Below, piece by piece: positions 14,581 to 20,204 of a stretch of 20,406 nt of DNA (position 1 is its first letter; each line of letters begins with the position of its first letter). A program made the translations under genes and the position numbers. The stretch is taken from positions 1 to 20,406 of the IMG/VR virus record IMGVR_UViG_3300047276_000464. The stretch is one strand, 5' to 3'. The notes under the pieces are model-generated. The model had not been told where the DNA came from, did not search any database, and saw nothing but the letters and a program-made list of their open reading frames with translations. The stretch is from a virus.

Positions 14581-15900
14581 TCAATACAGCGCGATGTTGG
14601 TTTCGCCTGCGTGCCACGGCTTCACCCGGTTCGCGGCCGACAGGATCAGGTATCCCAGTGCGTCGCACCAGTGCTCCAGCCCTGGTGATTTGTCCACGAT
14701 CCATTCGTCGGTGCCCAGTTTGAAGGTGACACCCCGCAGGCCCCTGATCAGGTGTTTGCACCTGGGGTGCACCCGCAGCCTGATCTGCCCTTCAGCGTTG
14801 CGGATCAGGTAGTTCGTGGCCTGCAGCTTGTCCTTCACGCTCCAGGGTGCGTTCGGTGCCACCACCACGAACCCGTATTGCCGCAGGATGCCGTGATCGG
14901 TCATCCCGGCGCTGCTGGTTTTGCGCGCTGAGCCTGTCGGGTCGGGATATGCCAGGATCCGCCGGCCATTGAACCTGTGGTTCACCAGCTGGCACACTTC
15001 GCCGGTGTTGCTGTTCGGCATCGCGATTTCATCCCACACCATCAGCGTGTCGCCGGCCATTGATGCCAGCACGCCGGCCATCATCCCCACATTGAAATCC
15101 AAACCCAGCAGCAGTTCGCCGCCGGTGTCGCACACGGCTTCGCTGATGTTGTCATCACTGAAATCGGGATACACCCGCCCGGCCATCGATTCAAAGCTGG
15201 CCAGGTATTCCTGCCGGAAGGTGCGCGCATCCATATCACGCTTCGCCGCTTCGATTTCATCCGCCGGCACCTGCCCACCCTGCAGCGTGGTGAAGCTGAA
15301 CCGGGCCCAGGTCGGATCGCCCATTGTTCCCTCCCACAGATCGTGGAAGTGGTTGAAACCTGCTGGGGTGGTGATGTGCCAGCAGGGGCCCTGCTGATCG
15401 CTCAGCGATGGCCGCACCACTTCAGACCACACCCGCGGGTTCACATAGGCGGCTTCATCGATCACGCACCCGCTCAGGCTGCTGCCCCGCAGGCTGTCGG
15501 GCGAATCCGCACCCATCAGGCTGATCGTTGCCCCGTTGATCAGCTTCACCGTCAGTTCGGTGTGGTTCACCTGCGCCACCAGGTGCGGCGGTGCCATTTC
15601 GCGCAGTGTTTTCCACGCGATCCGCTTCGCCGCTTTGTAGGTGCTGGTCACATACCAGAACAGCCCCCCGGGGTGCCGCATCCCCCAGATCAGCAGCTGC
15701 CCCACCGACAGATAGGTTTTCCCGAAGCGCCGGCCGCAGCACAGCAGGCGGAATCGGGTGCCCGCTTCATACACCTGCCGCTGCGGTTCGGTGAAGGTGC
15801 GTTCGATCACATCAGCGTGATGGCTCAGATCCTGGCCCAGGTCGCGCTGCCGCGGTGATTCCAGGATGCTGCCGGCCGGGCCAGTGAACAGAATCGACAC
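14581..15900 (-). CDS. terL: Terminase large subunit
   Basis: The ATPase/nuclease motor that pumps DNA into the procapsid. With a GTG start at 15900, three bases after the small-subunit stop codon, it has 439 residues; a TTG at 15966 would add 22 residues and overlap the upstream gene by 64 bases. Seen motifs: adenine-type Gln (EPQRQVY), Walker A GRRFGKT (about 56-62), Walker B CVIDEA (145-150), coupling motif ITTPAG (176-181), then the RNase H-like nuclease with Asp in LLGLDFNVG (about 268), YPDPTGS (about 320) and EHWCDALGYL (about 413). All acidic nuclease residues expected are present, so it is likely active. The order small terminase, large terminase, portal, MuF is standard. Confidence 0.92.
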   Translation of the reverse strand: MSILFTGPAGSILESPRQRDLGQDLSHHADVIERTFTEPQRQVYEAGTRFRLLCCGRRFGKTYLSVGQLLIWGMRHPGGLFWYVTSTYKAAKRIAWKTLREMAPPHLVAQVNHTELTVKLINGATISLMGADSPDSLRGSSLSGCVIDEAAYVNPRVWSEVVRPSLSDQQGPCWHITTPAGFNHFHDLWEGTMGDPTWARFSFTTLQGGQVPADEIEAAKRDMDARTFRQEYLASFESMAGRVYPDFSDDNISEAVCDTGGELLLGLDFNVGMMAGVLASMAGDTLMVWDEIAMPNSNTGEVCQLVNHRFNGRRILAYPDPTGSARKTSSAGMTDHGILRQYGFVVVAPNAPWSVKDKLQATNYLIRNAEGQIRLRVHPRCKHLIRGLRGVTFKLGTDEWIVDKSPGLEHWCDALGYLILSAANRVKPWHAGETNIALY

Positions 15901-15902
15901 GA

Positions 15903-16838
15903 TCAGTTGCCCTGATTTGCAGCGAACCCGCCCAGATTCGTTAGCTTTGCCATACTGTTCAGGCAACCCAGTGCAGTGCCCAGCTGCCCTTCGACACGGG
16001 CATCGGCACCCAGGCGCTGATATTGCTCCAGCAGGTCAAGCATAAAGTCTTCGCGTTCGCGCGCCCAGTTAGCACGCAGGATCAGCCTGGCCGCTTTGAT
16101 GTATTCGTCCACATTCCGTTCGCTGCATCCTGTCGGCCAGGATTTGCGCGCCCATTCCATCAGCTGCTGCCTGGTGGCACCCAGGCCCAGGCGCTTCACG
16201 ATTTCAGCCACCCGCCGTTCCGCTTCATCAGCAGTGCACTGCATACCCTTGCCGCGGCCTGGTGGCGGCAGCGTGTCGTTCGGCCGCTTCGATGGGTCGC
16301 GCACCGCCTTCGTCATCACCGTGGGGCCCTGCTCCAGGAAGGGTGCATCCTTCGCTGCCTTCCGCGCGATCGCGCGCAGCTCCGCTGCCGTGGTCTGATC
16401 GGGTGGCTCCAGGAAATCGGATTCCTGCGCCAGTGCTTCCGCCAGCCGTTCACGCTCCGCCAGGTCTTCACCTGCCACGCTGCTGACGATGCCGCGGGCG
16501 CGGCGCTCCACGATGCCCTTCACCCGCTCCATCAGGTTCACAGGCACATCACAGCCCAGCTTCGCCGCGGCCTTTTTCGCCGCCAGCTGCGTGCGGCGCC
16601 TGCGGGTCGAAATATCCTGGCTGCCCACTTCGTAGGCGATCACCGCCGCTTCCAGCACCTGGCCCAGGTGTTCGGCGCTGATCACGCTGCCCGGGGTGCC
16701 ACCCCGTTGCTTCACTGCCGCTTCCAGCTTCGCCTTCGCGCTGCGGCGCGCACGCTTCGCAGCAGTGCTGGGCTTCGCGGCCGGCCGGGGCTCACCTGGG
16801 CGGCGGGGCTTCAGGTTGCCAGTCCCGCGGTGGGCCAT
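15903..16838 (-). CDS. Putative terminase small subunit
   Basis: ATG at 16838 gives 311 residues. An upstream frame extension to 16925 overlaps the RusA gene and is rejected. The N-terminal 45 residues are very basic (RRPGEPRPAAKPSTAAKRAR). A middle section contains ISTRRRRTQLAAKKAAAKLG and helical charged regions. The C-terminal 100 residues look like a small-terminase/HTH unit: VAEIVKRLGLGATRQQLMEW, then SERNVDEYIKAARLILR, then a helix rich in charged residues and a repeat-like GTALGCLNSMAKLTNLGG. It would recognise the packaging site and recruit TerL. Support is this C-terminus and the position just before terL. It is longer than most small terminases (150-200 residues). Confidence 0.65.
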   Translation of the reverse strand: MAHRGTGNLKPRRPGEPRPAAKPSTAAKRARRSAKAKLEAAVKQRGGTPGSVISAEHLGQVLEAAVIAYEVGSQDISTRRRRTQLAAKKAAAKLGCDVPVNLMERVKGIVERRARGIVSSVAGEDLAERERLAEALAQESDFLEPPDQTTAAELRAIARKAAKDAPFLEQGPTVMTKAVRDPSKRPNDTLPPPGRGKGMQCTADEAERRVAEIVKRLGLGATRQQLMEWARKSWPTGCSERNVDEYIKAARLILRANWAREREDFMLDLLEQYQRLGADARVEGQLGTALGCLNSMAKLTNLGGFAANQGN

Positions 16839-16872
16839 AGAGTCGCTGCAGGCGGGTGTGTTTGCTGGCAGG

Positions 16873-17310
16873 TTAGCCCGCAGGTTCCAGCGCCAGCAGT
16901 GTGATCGTGGCACCGGGCAGCTCACCTGGCCCGCACCACTGCCGCTTCACCAGCATTTCCACCAGCTGTTTGTCGTCAGCCCAGGTGCCTGATGCCGTGA
17001 TCGCATCATTCACTGCCCTGCTCAGCTTGTCCACATCGCCAGCGATCACCAGGTGCCACTGCGGTGCTGTGGGCTTCAGGTCGCCATTGGCGCGGAAGTG
17101 CGACTGCGGCCTGGCAAAGCGAAACACCATCGTGGCCTGCATCGGCCCAGTGGTGGGCCAGCCGGCTGGCCTGGCCTGCGCGCAGGCCGCGGCCACATCA
17201 CTCCGCCAGGGCGCCAGCCGCCGGTTCGATTCGATCGCCCGGCCGCGGCCCAGGTAGGTTTTGCTGCCCTGCGTGGCCGGCTTGCCGTGCACGGTGAAGG
17301 TGAACTGCAT
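16873..17310 (-). CDS. RusA-like Holliday junction resolvase
   Basis: ATG at 17310, overlapping the upstream stop by one base (TGATG), gives 145 residues, close to the usual 120-140. The N-terminus FTVHGKPATQGSK is the RusA opening strand and basic loop. The catalytic region reads GDVDKLSRAVNDAITASGTW then ADDKQLVEMLVKRQW (91-125). Asp92, Asp94 and Asp113 are candidates for the metal-binding acids. The family's PDxDNxxK pattern is altered to GDVDKLSR: Pro to Gly, Asn to Lys95, and the conserved Lys to Arg98. RusA nucleases cut branched DNA, and phages use them to resolve replication or packaging intermediates. The location just before the terminase genes suits this. Activity with the altered motif is uncertain. 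Confidence 0.75.
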   Translation of the reverse strand: MQFTFTVHGKPATQGSKTYLGRGRAIESNRRLAPWRSDVAAACAQARPAGWPTTGPMQATMVFRFARPQSHFRANGDLKPTAPQWHLVIAGDVDKLSRAVNDAITASGTWADDKQLVEMLVKRQWCGPGELPGATITLLALEPAG

Positions 17311-17549
17311 CAGTCGCTGAATGTGGTGGGTGTGTCGGTGGTGCCCTGGTAGGCGATCACTGCCGCTTCGATCGCTTCCAGTGGCTCCCACATCGCTTCG
17401 ATCAGGTGTTCATCGAAGGTGATCCAGTCGGCCCTGGTGGCTTCGATCAGATCGATGCACAGCTGCCGCCAGTCGGGTTCAGTCGCCCCCCGGGGTGGGG
17501 CAGCAGGCGGCGCTGATGGTGCCCCGGGGCCTGTGGTGTCGATCGCCAT
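17310..17549 (-). CDS. Small acidic hypothetical protein
   Basis: A protein of 79 residues, overlapping both neighbours by one base (TGATG on each side), so it is almost certainly translated. Residues 4-22 are Pro/Ala/Gly-rich (TTGPGAPSAPPAAPPRGAT). Residues 25-66 are an acidic helix (PDWRQLCIDLIEATRADWIT). No family recognised. The Pro-rich stretch is encoded by a sequence also found at 18664-18708 (see repeat entry). Confidence 0.65.
   Translation of the reverse strand: MAIDTTGPGAPSAPPAAPPRGATEPDWRQLCIDLIEATRADWITFDEHLIEAMWEPLEAIEAAVIAYQGTTDTPTTFSD
17323..17332 (-). promoter_or_regulatory. Partial copy of the leader motif before the RusA gene
   Basis: ACCCACCAC preceded by C, 12 nt before the RusA ATG, matching 10 of the 11 bases of the motif found before other genes. 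It lies inside the 3' end of the preceding gene. Spacing is longer than in the full copies, so it may be chance. Confidence 0.3.
17485..17529 (-). repeat. GC-rich 45-bp element, copy A (start of 79-residue protein)
   Basis: Plus strand reads GCCCCCCGGGGTGGG, 18 bases, then GGTGCCCCGGGG. An identical layout with the same 18-base spacer occurs at 18664-18708. The two CCCCGGGG blocks can pair with each other or themselves as hairpins. Copy A lies inside a coding sequence. Confidence 0.55.
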
Positions 17550-18076
17550 CAGCTGCTGCGCTCACTGATCGCGCGCGGCCCTGTCGGCAGCTGCTGGCCG
17601 TTGTAGCGACCGGTGAGCGCATAGCTGCGCTGCGGTGGCTCCAGCATTCGCAGCAGCACCAGCTGCGCGACGCGCATCCCGGGCCAGATCGGCACCGCCT
17701 GCAGCTGGCGGCTGTTGTGCAGCTCCAGGGTGATCGTGCCGCTGAAGCCTGGATCGATCCAGCCGGCCATCAGGTGTTCCAGCCCCTGGCGCGCCACGGT
17801 TGATTTCAGCTGCACCTGCCCGGCCAGGTGCGTGGGCATCGTGATGCGCTCCGCCGTGGCGGCCAGGATGAACTGGCCGGGGCGCAGCAGGTAGGGTTCG
17901 GCTTCGGTGTGGTCGCCCAGGTCGAAGTGCACCAGCCCGGGGCCCACCACTGATTCGATCAGGATGGTGGGCGCCAGGCGCAGGTCGATCGAAGCTGGGT
18001 TCACCAGGTGTGGATCGAAGGGCTTCACGCAGCCGGCCGCGGCCAGTTCGCGGATGTGGAAATCGGGCAGGATCAT
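17549..18076 (-). CDS. dcd: dCTP deaminase-family enzyme (dCTP deaminase/dUTPase fold)
   Basis: A protein of 175 residues, the usual length for a phage dCTP deaminase. Seen motifs: PASIDLRLAPT (about 27-37), KSTVARQGL (91-99), AGWIDPGFSGTITLELHN (104-121), PIWPGMRVAQLVLLRM (129-144), and YNGQQLPTG (158-166). Residue Glu118 in TITLEL is at the place of the catalytic Glu of bacterial Dcd (E138 of E. coli), and KSTVAR replaces KSSxAR. The enzyme turns dCTP to dUTP (or dUMP in bifunctional members), feeding thymidylate synthesis. Whether it is mono- or bifunctional, or a simple dUTPase relative, cannot be told by eye. Both ends overlap neighbours by one base (TGATG). Confidence 0.85.
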   Translation of the reverse strand: MILPDFHIRELAAAGCVKPFDPHLVNPASIDLRLAPTILIESVVGPGLVHFDLGDHTEAEPYLLRPGQFILAATAERITMPTHLAGQVQLKSTVARQGLEHLMAGWIDPGFSGTITLELHNSRQLQAVPIWPGMRVAQLVLLRMLEPPQRSYALTGRYNGQQLPTGPRAISERSS

Positions 18077-18363
18077 CAGGCGGCAGCGGTGGGCAGGGTG
18101 ACGATCACACGGTCGCTGCCGGATGTGCGGCGACCGTTGACCTTCGGGGCGGATGCCCAGCGCACGGCATAGTCGGGCAGCACCTGTTCGGCCACCTGGA
18201 AGGAATACCAGCGGCGCAGGCAGGCTTCACAGCTGCGGCGGCGCACGGTGGCGGTGCCGTCAGTGGTGGGTGAAGTGCAGATCACGCGGGTGCGGCGTGA
18301 ACCGCAGTTCGGGCAGGCGGTGGCGACAGTGGCGCGCGCACCATCAGGTGTCAGTCGGCCCAT
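18076..18363 (-). CDS. NrdR-like zinc ribbon protein, lacking the ATP-cone
   Basis: ATG at 18363 gives 95 residues; a longer in-frame start (18651) lies inside the upstream gene. A four-Cys ribbon is formed by C17, C20, C45 and C48: CPNCGSRRTRVICTSPTTDG followed by TVRRRSCEACLRRWYSF. This matches the N-terminal zinc ribbon of NrdR, including the RRRxC and RxYxF/RFTTF parts. NrdR goes on to an ATP-cone, absent here, and the remaining 35 residues are basic. It may bind DNA or RNA as a small regulator; an inserted role in control of nucleotide genes is tempting given the adjacent dcd gene, but is inference. It overlaps DUF3310 by 20 bases. Confidence 0.7.
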   Translation of the reverse strand: MGRLTPDGARATVATACPNCGSRRTRVICTSPTTDGTATVRRRSCEACLRRWYSFQVAEQVLPDYAVRWASAPKVNGRRTSGSDRVIVTLPTAAA

Positions 18364-18637
18364 TGCGTTCGGTGTGGTGGGTGGTGTGCATTGTGGCCTG
18401 GCCGGGCTGCTGCAGTGCTTCCTGCTGCACCGCCAGGCCGTGGGCACGATCGATATACCAGCGTGCCTTCGCCAGATCCTGCGGGCCGCCCTTGCGGCGC
18501 CAGCGCCACAGGTAGGCGACCGCCGACTGGGTGCAGTGATCGATGTGGGCATCGATGCCAGCCATCGCGGCCAGGGCTTCGATGCACTCCACGCTGCCGG
18601 CGGTGTAGTGGCTGGGGTGGTCGATCGGATCGTGCAT
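18344..18637 (-). CDS. DUF3310 family protein
   Basis: ATG at 18637 gives 97 residues. The family pattern is clear: DPIDHPSHYTAGSVECIEAL (about 3-22), then AVAYLWRWRRKGGPQDLAKA (39-58) followed by RWYIDRA. DUF3310 proteins are frequent in phages and act in nucleotide-related pathways in a few cases, but their function is generally unknown. The C-terminal 30 residues are a low-complexity tail partly encoded by the leader motif of the next gene (MHTTHHTE). A GC-rich element and a stem-loop lie before the ATG. Confidence 0.85.
   Translation of the reverse strand: MHDPIDHPSHYTAGSVECIEALAAMAGIDAHIDHCTQSAVAYLWRWRRKGGPQDLAKARWYIDRAHGLAVQQEALQQPGQATMHTTHHTERNGPTDT
18374..18384 (-). promoter_or_regulatory. 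Leader motif copy before the zinc-ribbon gene
   Basis: Exact 11-mer CCACCCACCAC, 10 nt before the zinc-ribbon ATG, inside the 3' end of the DUF3310 gene. A possible -10 (CACAAT) lies 5 nt upstream of the motif, closer than in other copies. It keeps a 13-nt complement to the loop at 19593-19610 because CA precedes it. Confidence 0.45.
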
Positions 18638-18651
18638 TGCTGAAACGGCAA

Positions 18652-18669
18652 GGGGGCACAGCGGCCCCC
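18652..18669 (-). other. Stem-loop before the DUF3310 gene
   Basis: On the minus strand, GGGGGC and GCCCCC form a perfect 6-bp stem around a 6-nt loop, 14 nt before the ATG at 18637, followed by TTGCCGTTT. A weak terminator or attenuator is possible, but the T-tract is interrupted. Confidence 0.4.
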
Positions 18670-18708
18670 CGGGGTGGGTGTGAAGCCGGGGCTGAAGGTG
18701 CCCCGGGG
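18664..18708 (-). repeat. GC-rich 45-bp element, copy B (before DUF3310)
   Basis: Same architecture as the copy at 17485-17529: identical 15-base and 12-base blocks with an 18-base spacer. It occupies most of the 76-base gap between the 114-residue gene and DUF3310. The CCCCGGGG blocks make strong self-complementary hairpins, suggesting RNA structure. A looser third version lies at about 19470-19515. Confidence 0.6.
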
Positions 18709-18713
18709 TGTGA

Positions 18714-19058
18714 TCAGGCCTTCGCCTTCGCCTGACGCAGCACCCAGAACGGGTCGCCGGTGGTCAGGGTGCAGTGGCCCTGTTCCTGCAGCTCAGCCTT
18801 CAGGGTTTCGATGGCCGCTTTGCCGTGGGCATCGAAGGTGGTGGAGGTTTTGCCGGTCTGCAGGGCGAAGCTGTAGCCGTAGGCGCTGAACTTCGTGGGC
18901 ACGGTGCCGGCATCGTGCGCGGCCTGGAGCTTCGCCAGCTGTTCCTTCCTGATTTCGGTCCAGGCGGCCAGCTGCGCGGTGGCATAGGCCAGTTCGCGTG
19001 CGACCTGATCCAGATCGGCGGGCAGGGTGGAAACAGCGGCGGCGGTGGTGGGAGCCAT
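18714..19058 (-). CDS. Hypothetical protein, helical N-terminus
   Basis: ATG at 19058 gives 114 residues; the upstream in-frame start (19115) would place the promoter and leader motif inside the coding region. Residues 13-48 form a helical segment (DLDQVARELAYATAQLAAW then TEIRKEQLAKLQAAHDAG). The rest has beta character (AYGYSFALQTGKTSTTFDAH) and ends with TTGDPFWVLRQAKAKA. No family recognised. The gene follows its own probable promoter with a perfect -35 box and carries the leader motif 7 nt before its ATG. It is likely an early phage protein. Confidence 0.7.
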   Translation of the reverse strand: MAPTTAAAVSTLPADLDQVARELAYATAQLAAWTEIRKEQLAKLQAAHDAGTVPTKFSAYGYSFALQTGKTSTTFDAHGKAAIETLKAELQEQGHCTLTTGDPFWVLRQAKAKA

Positions 19059-19065
19059 TGCGTTC

Positions 19066-19076
19066 GTGGTGGGTGG
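19066..19076 (-). promoter_or_regulatory. Leader motif copy before the 114-residue gene
   Basis: Exact CCACCCACCAC, 7 nt before the ATG at 19058 and 9 nt after the candidate -10. By its place it should sit at or very near the 5' end of the transcript. Confidence 0.6.
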
Positions 19077-19085
19077 AACTTCCAC

Positions 19086-19115
19086 AGTGTGAGTGCAAGT
19101 GGGTGCAAGTGTCAA
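19086..19115 (-). promoter_or_regulatory. Sigma-70-like promoter with direct repeats in the spacer
   Basis: On the minus strand TTGACA (19110-19115) is a perfect -35, with CACACT (19086-19091) as candidate -10 at an 18-nt spacer, or TCACAC at 17. The spacer (19091-19110) is two 10-bp direct repeats differing at one base (CACTTGCACC/T type), a likely protein binding site. The upstream gene's stop overlaps the -35. Confidence 0.6.
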
Positions 19116-19417
19116 GCGGTTGCCGCGGCCAGTTCAGCCGGCGCCGGCTGCCAGGTCGGATCGAACCGCAGCGCCAGTTCATCCAGCACCGCATCGCGGT
19201 GCATCGATGACAGCACCGCCGGGGTGTAGAGCGAACGCACGGTGTAGACCGTGAAGCCCGGCACGCGCACAGGCCCTGGTGCTCCAGGCTCCCAGGCATC
19301 GGCTTCGGGCGTGTCGGTGCGCTGCAGCGTGGCCACCGGGTGGCCATTCCAGCTGATGGTGCAGATCGGGCCCGCAGGCGTTTGCTCCGGCGGGCTGAAG
19401 GCCAGCGAAGGGTGCAT
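19112..19417 (-). CDS. Hypothetical protein, 101 residues
   Basis: ATG at 19417 gives 101 residues: MHPSLAFSPPEQTPAGPI, a beta-like middle (CTISWNGHPVATLQRTDTPE) and a helical C-terminus (MHRDAVLDELALRF). No membrane segments or recognised motif. The leader motif lies 7 nt before the ATG and a -10-like TACACT follows. Codon bias agrees with the neighbours. The stop overlaps the next promoter's -35. Function unknown. Confidence 0.6.
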   Translation of the reverse strand: MHPSLAFSPPEQTPAGPICTISWNGHPVATLQRTDTPEADAWEPGAPGPVRVPGFTVYTVRSLYTPAVLSSMHRDAVLDELALRFDPTWQPAPAELAAATA

Positions 19418-19424
19418 CGGTTTC

Positions 19425-19435
19425 GTGGTGGGTGG
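19425..19435 (-). promoter_or_regulatory. Leader motif copy before the 101-residue gene
   Basis: Exact CCACCCACCAC, 7 nt before the ATG at 19417 and 8 nt after the TACACT candidate -10, matching the layout of the other two promoters. Confidence 0.6.
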
Positions 19436-19443
19436 TCGGTGTC

Positions 19444-19449
19444 AGTGTA
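19444..19449 (-). promoter_or_regulatory. Candidate -10 element of the 101-residue gene
   Basis: TACACT on the minus strand, 4 of 6 matches to TATAAT, at the same distance from the leader motif as in the two other promoters. No good -35 is visible at 16-18 nt, so an activator or a phage-specific factor could be needed. Confidence 0.4.
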
Positions 19450-19549
19450 GCCGGGTGCAGCGCACAGCGCCCCCGGGTGGCCTTGCTGCTGCGCTTCGAT
19501 GGTGCCCCCCCGGGCAGCAGGCCGCGGCCGGCGCCGAAGGCTGAACGCA

Positions 19550-19618
19550 CGAAGGGCCCGAACGATCACGCCCGGGCCCTTCGGCCTGGCCACCACCCAC
19601 CACGGTGAAATGGCCAGG
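19550..19618 (-). other. Two adjacent stem-loops, one with a loop complementary to gene leaders
   Basis: In minus order, the first is an 8-bp perfect stem (CCTGGCCA / TGGCCAGG, 19585-19592 with 19611-19618) with an 18-nt loop, 19593-19610. The loop reads TTTCACCGTGGTGGGTGG on the minus strand, so it contains GTGGTGGGTGG, the exact complement of the 11-mer found before four genes. The second is an 11-bp perfect stem (CGAAGGGCCCG / CGGGCCCTTCG, 19550-19560 with 19573-19583) with a 12-nt loop, one base away. If transcribed with the HTH gene upstream, an RNA of loop-plus-GC-stem form results, the layout of many antisense sRNAs. No U-run follows the second stem and no dedicated promoter is clear, so this is a hypothesis. 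Confidence 0.5.
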
Positions 19619-19713
19619 AACCGCCAGCAGTGTGGCGGTGTTGCCCTGACCGTAACCGGTGGAAGTGGCAGGCGGGTGCAGTTACACCGTGCCTGGTGCC
19701 CAGGTGCTGTGGA

Positions 19714-20178
19714 TCAGCAGCCGCCGATGAAGGCATCGAAGAAATCGGCGGCGCTCCAGGGCGGGCCGTCAGGGCGCAGCAGCGGCAGCGCCTGCTGCAG
19801 GGTGGCGCGCAGGGCGGGCGTGATCACGCCGGGCGTGGCCCAGGCCTGATCGGCCACCAGGCGGTTCAGCTGCGCCAGGGCGGCGAACAGCTTCGGCTTC
19901 GGCGTGAGCAGGCCGCGGCACAGCTCCGACCACTGGCTGTTGTGCACGGCCAGATCGGTGAAGCCGGCCGCGGCTGCGATGCGTTTCGGTGTGTCCTGGC
20001 TCCAGCCGTTGGCCTGCTGCCAGCGGGTGAGCAGGTGGCCGAACTGCAGGGCAGCGTCGGCCATTGCATCCAGGGCGGCATCACAGGCGGTGCCGGACGG
20101 CGCGGGCGGTTCGGGTGCGGGTGCGGGCTGCAGCTGCGCCAGGGCGGCAGCGATGCGATCAGCGGTGGCGGTGGCCAT
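19714..20178 (-). CDS. Probable HTH-type regulator
   Basis: ATG at 20178 gives 154 residues; a longer in-frame start at 20232 would put the promoter inside the coding sequence. Residues 1-35 are Ala/Pro-rich. Residues about 45-108 look like a helix-turn-helix region: FGHLLTRWQQANGWSQDTPK, then RIAAAAGFTDLAVHNSQWSE and CRGLLTPKPKLFAALAQLN, resembling XRE/Cro-type or homeodomain-like folds with a WSxDTPxRIA turn. The C-terminus is helical and ends with WSAADFFDAFIGGC. It has its own promoter inside a 41-bp dyad, which suggests autoregulation. HTH assignment is by pattern only. Confidence 0.55.
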   Translation of the reverse strand: MATATADRIAAALAQLQPAPAPEPPAPSGTACDAALDAMADAALQFGHLLTRWQQANGWSQDTPKRIAAAAGFTDLAVHNSQWSELCRGLLTPKPKLFAALAQLNRLVADQAWATPGVITPALRATLQQALPLLRPDGPPWSAADFFDAFIGGC

Positions 20179-20184
20179 CGGGGT

Positions 20185-20195
20185 GTGGTGGGTGG
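20185..20195 (-). promoter_or_regulatory. Leader motif copy before the HTH gene
   Basis: Exact CCACCCACCAC, 6 nt before the ATG at 20178 and 9 nt after the -10. With transcription starting about 7 nt after the -10, the motif would be nearly at the mRNA 5' end. Confidence 0.65.
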
Positions 20196-20204
20196 AACAG
20201 CTGA

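Larger units (their letters stand above)
19418..19713. other. Intergenic regulatory region, 296 bases, no gene
   Basis: The gap between the HTH gene and the 101-residue gene has no convincing frame on either strand. It holds a candidate -10, a leader motif, two adjacent stem-loops (19550-19618), GC-rich blocks near 19470-19515 resembling the 45-bp element, and a short CCTGG-TGC-CCAGG inverted repeat near 19692-19704. It is far denser in dyads than coding regions. Confidence 0.6.

Noticed and set aside
15901-15966. TTG start of the large terminase 22 codons upstream
   Set aside because: It would overlap the small terminase by 64 bases; the GTG at 15900, directly after the stop of that gene, is more natural and leaves all motifs intact.
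19610-19849. Plus-strand ORF of 79 codons that begins 6 nt after a plus-strand copy of CCACCCACCAC
   Set aside because: It runs antisense over the 3' end of the HTH gene, has no visible promoter and a Cys/Arg/Gly-rich product. It is kept in mind as an alternative reading of the stem-loop at 19585-19618.
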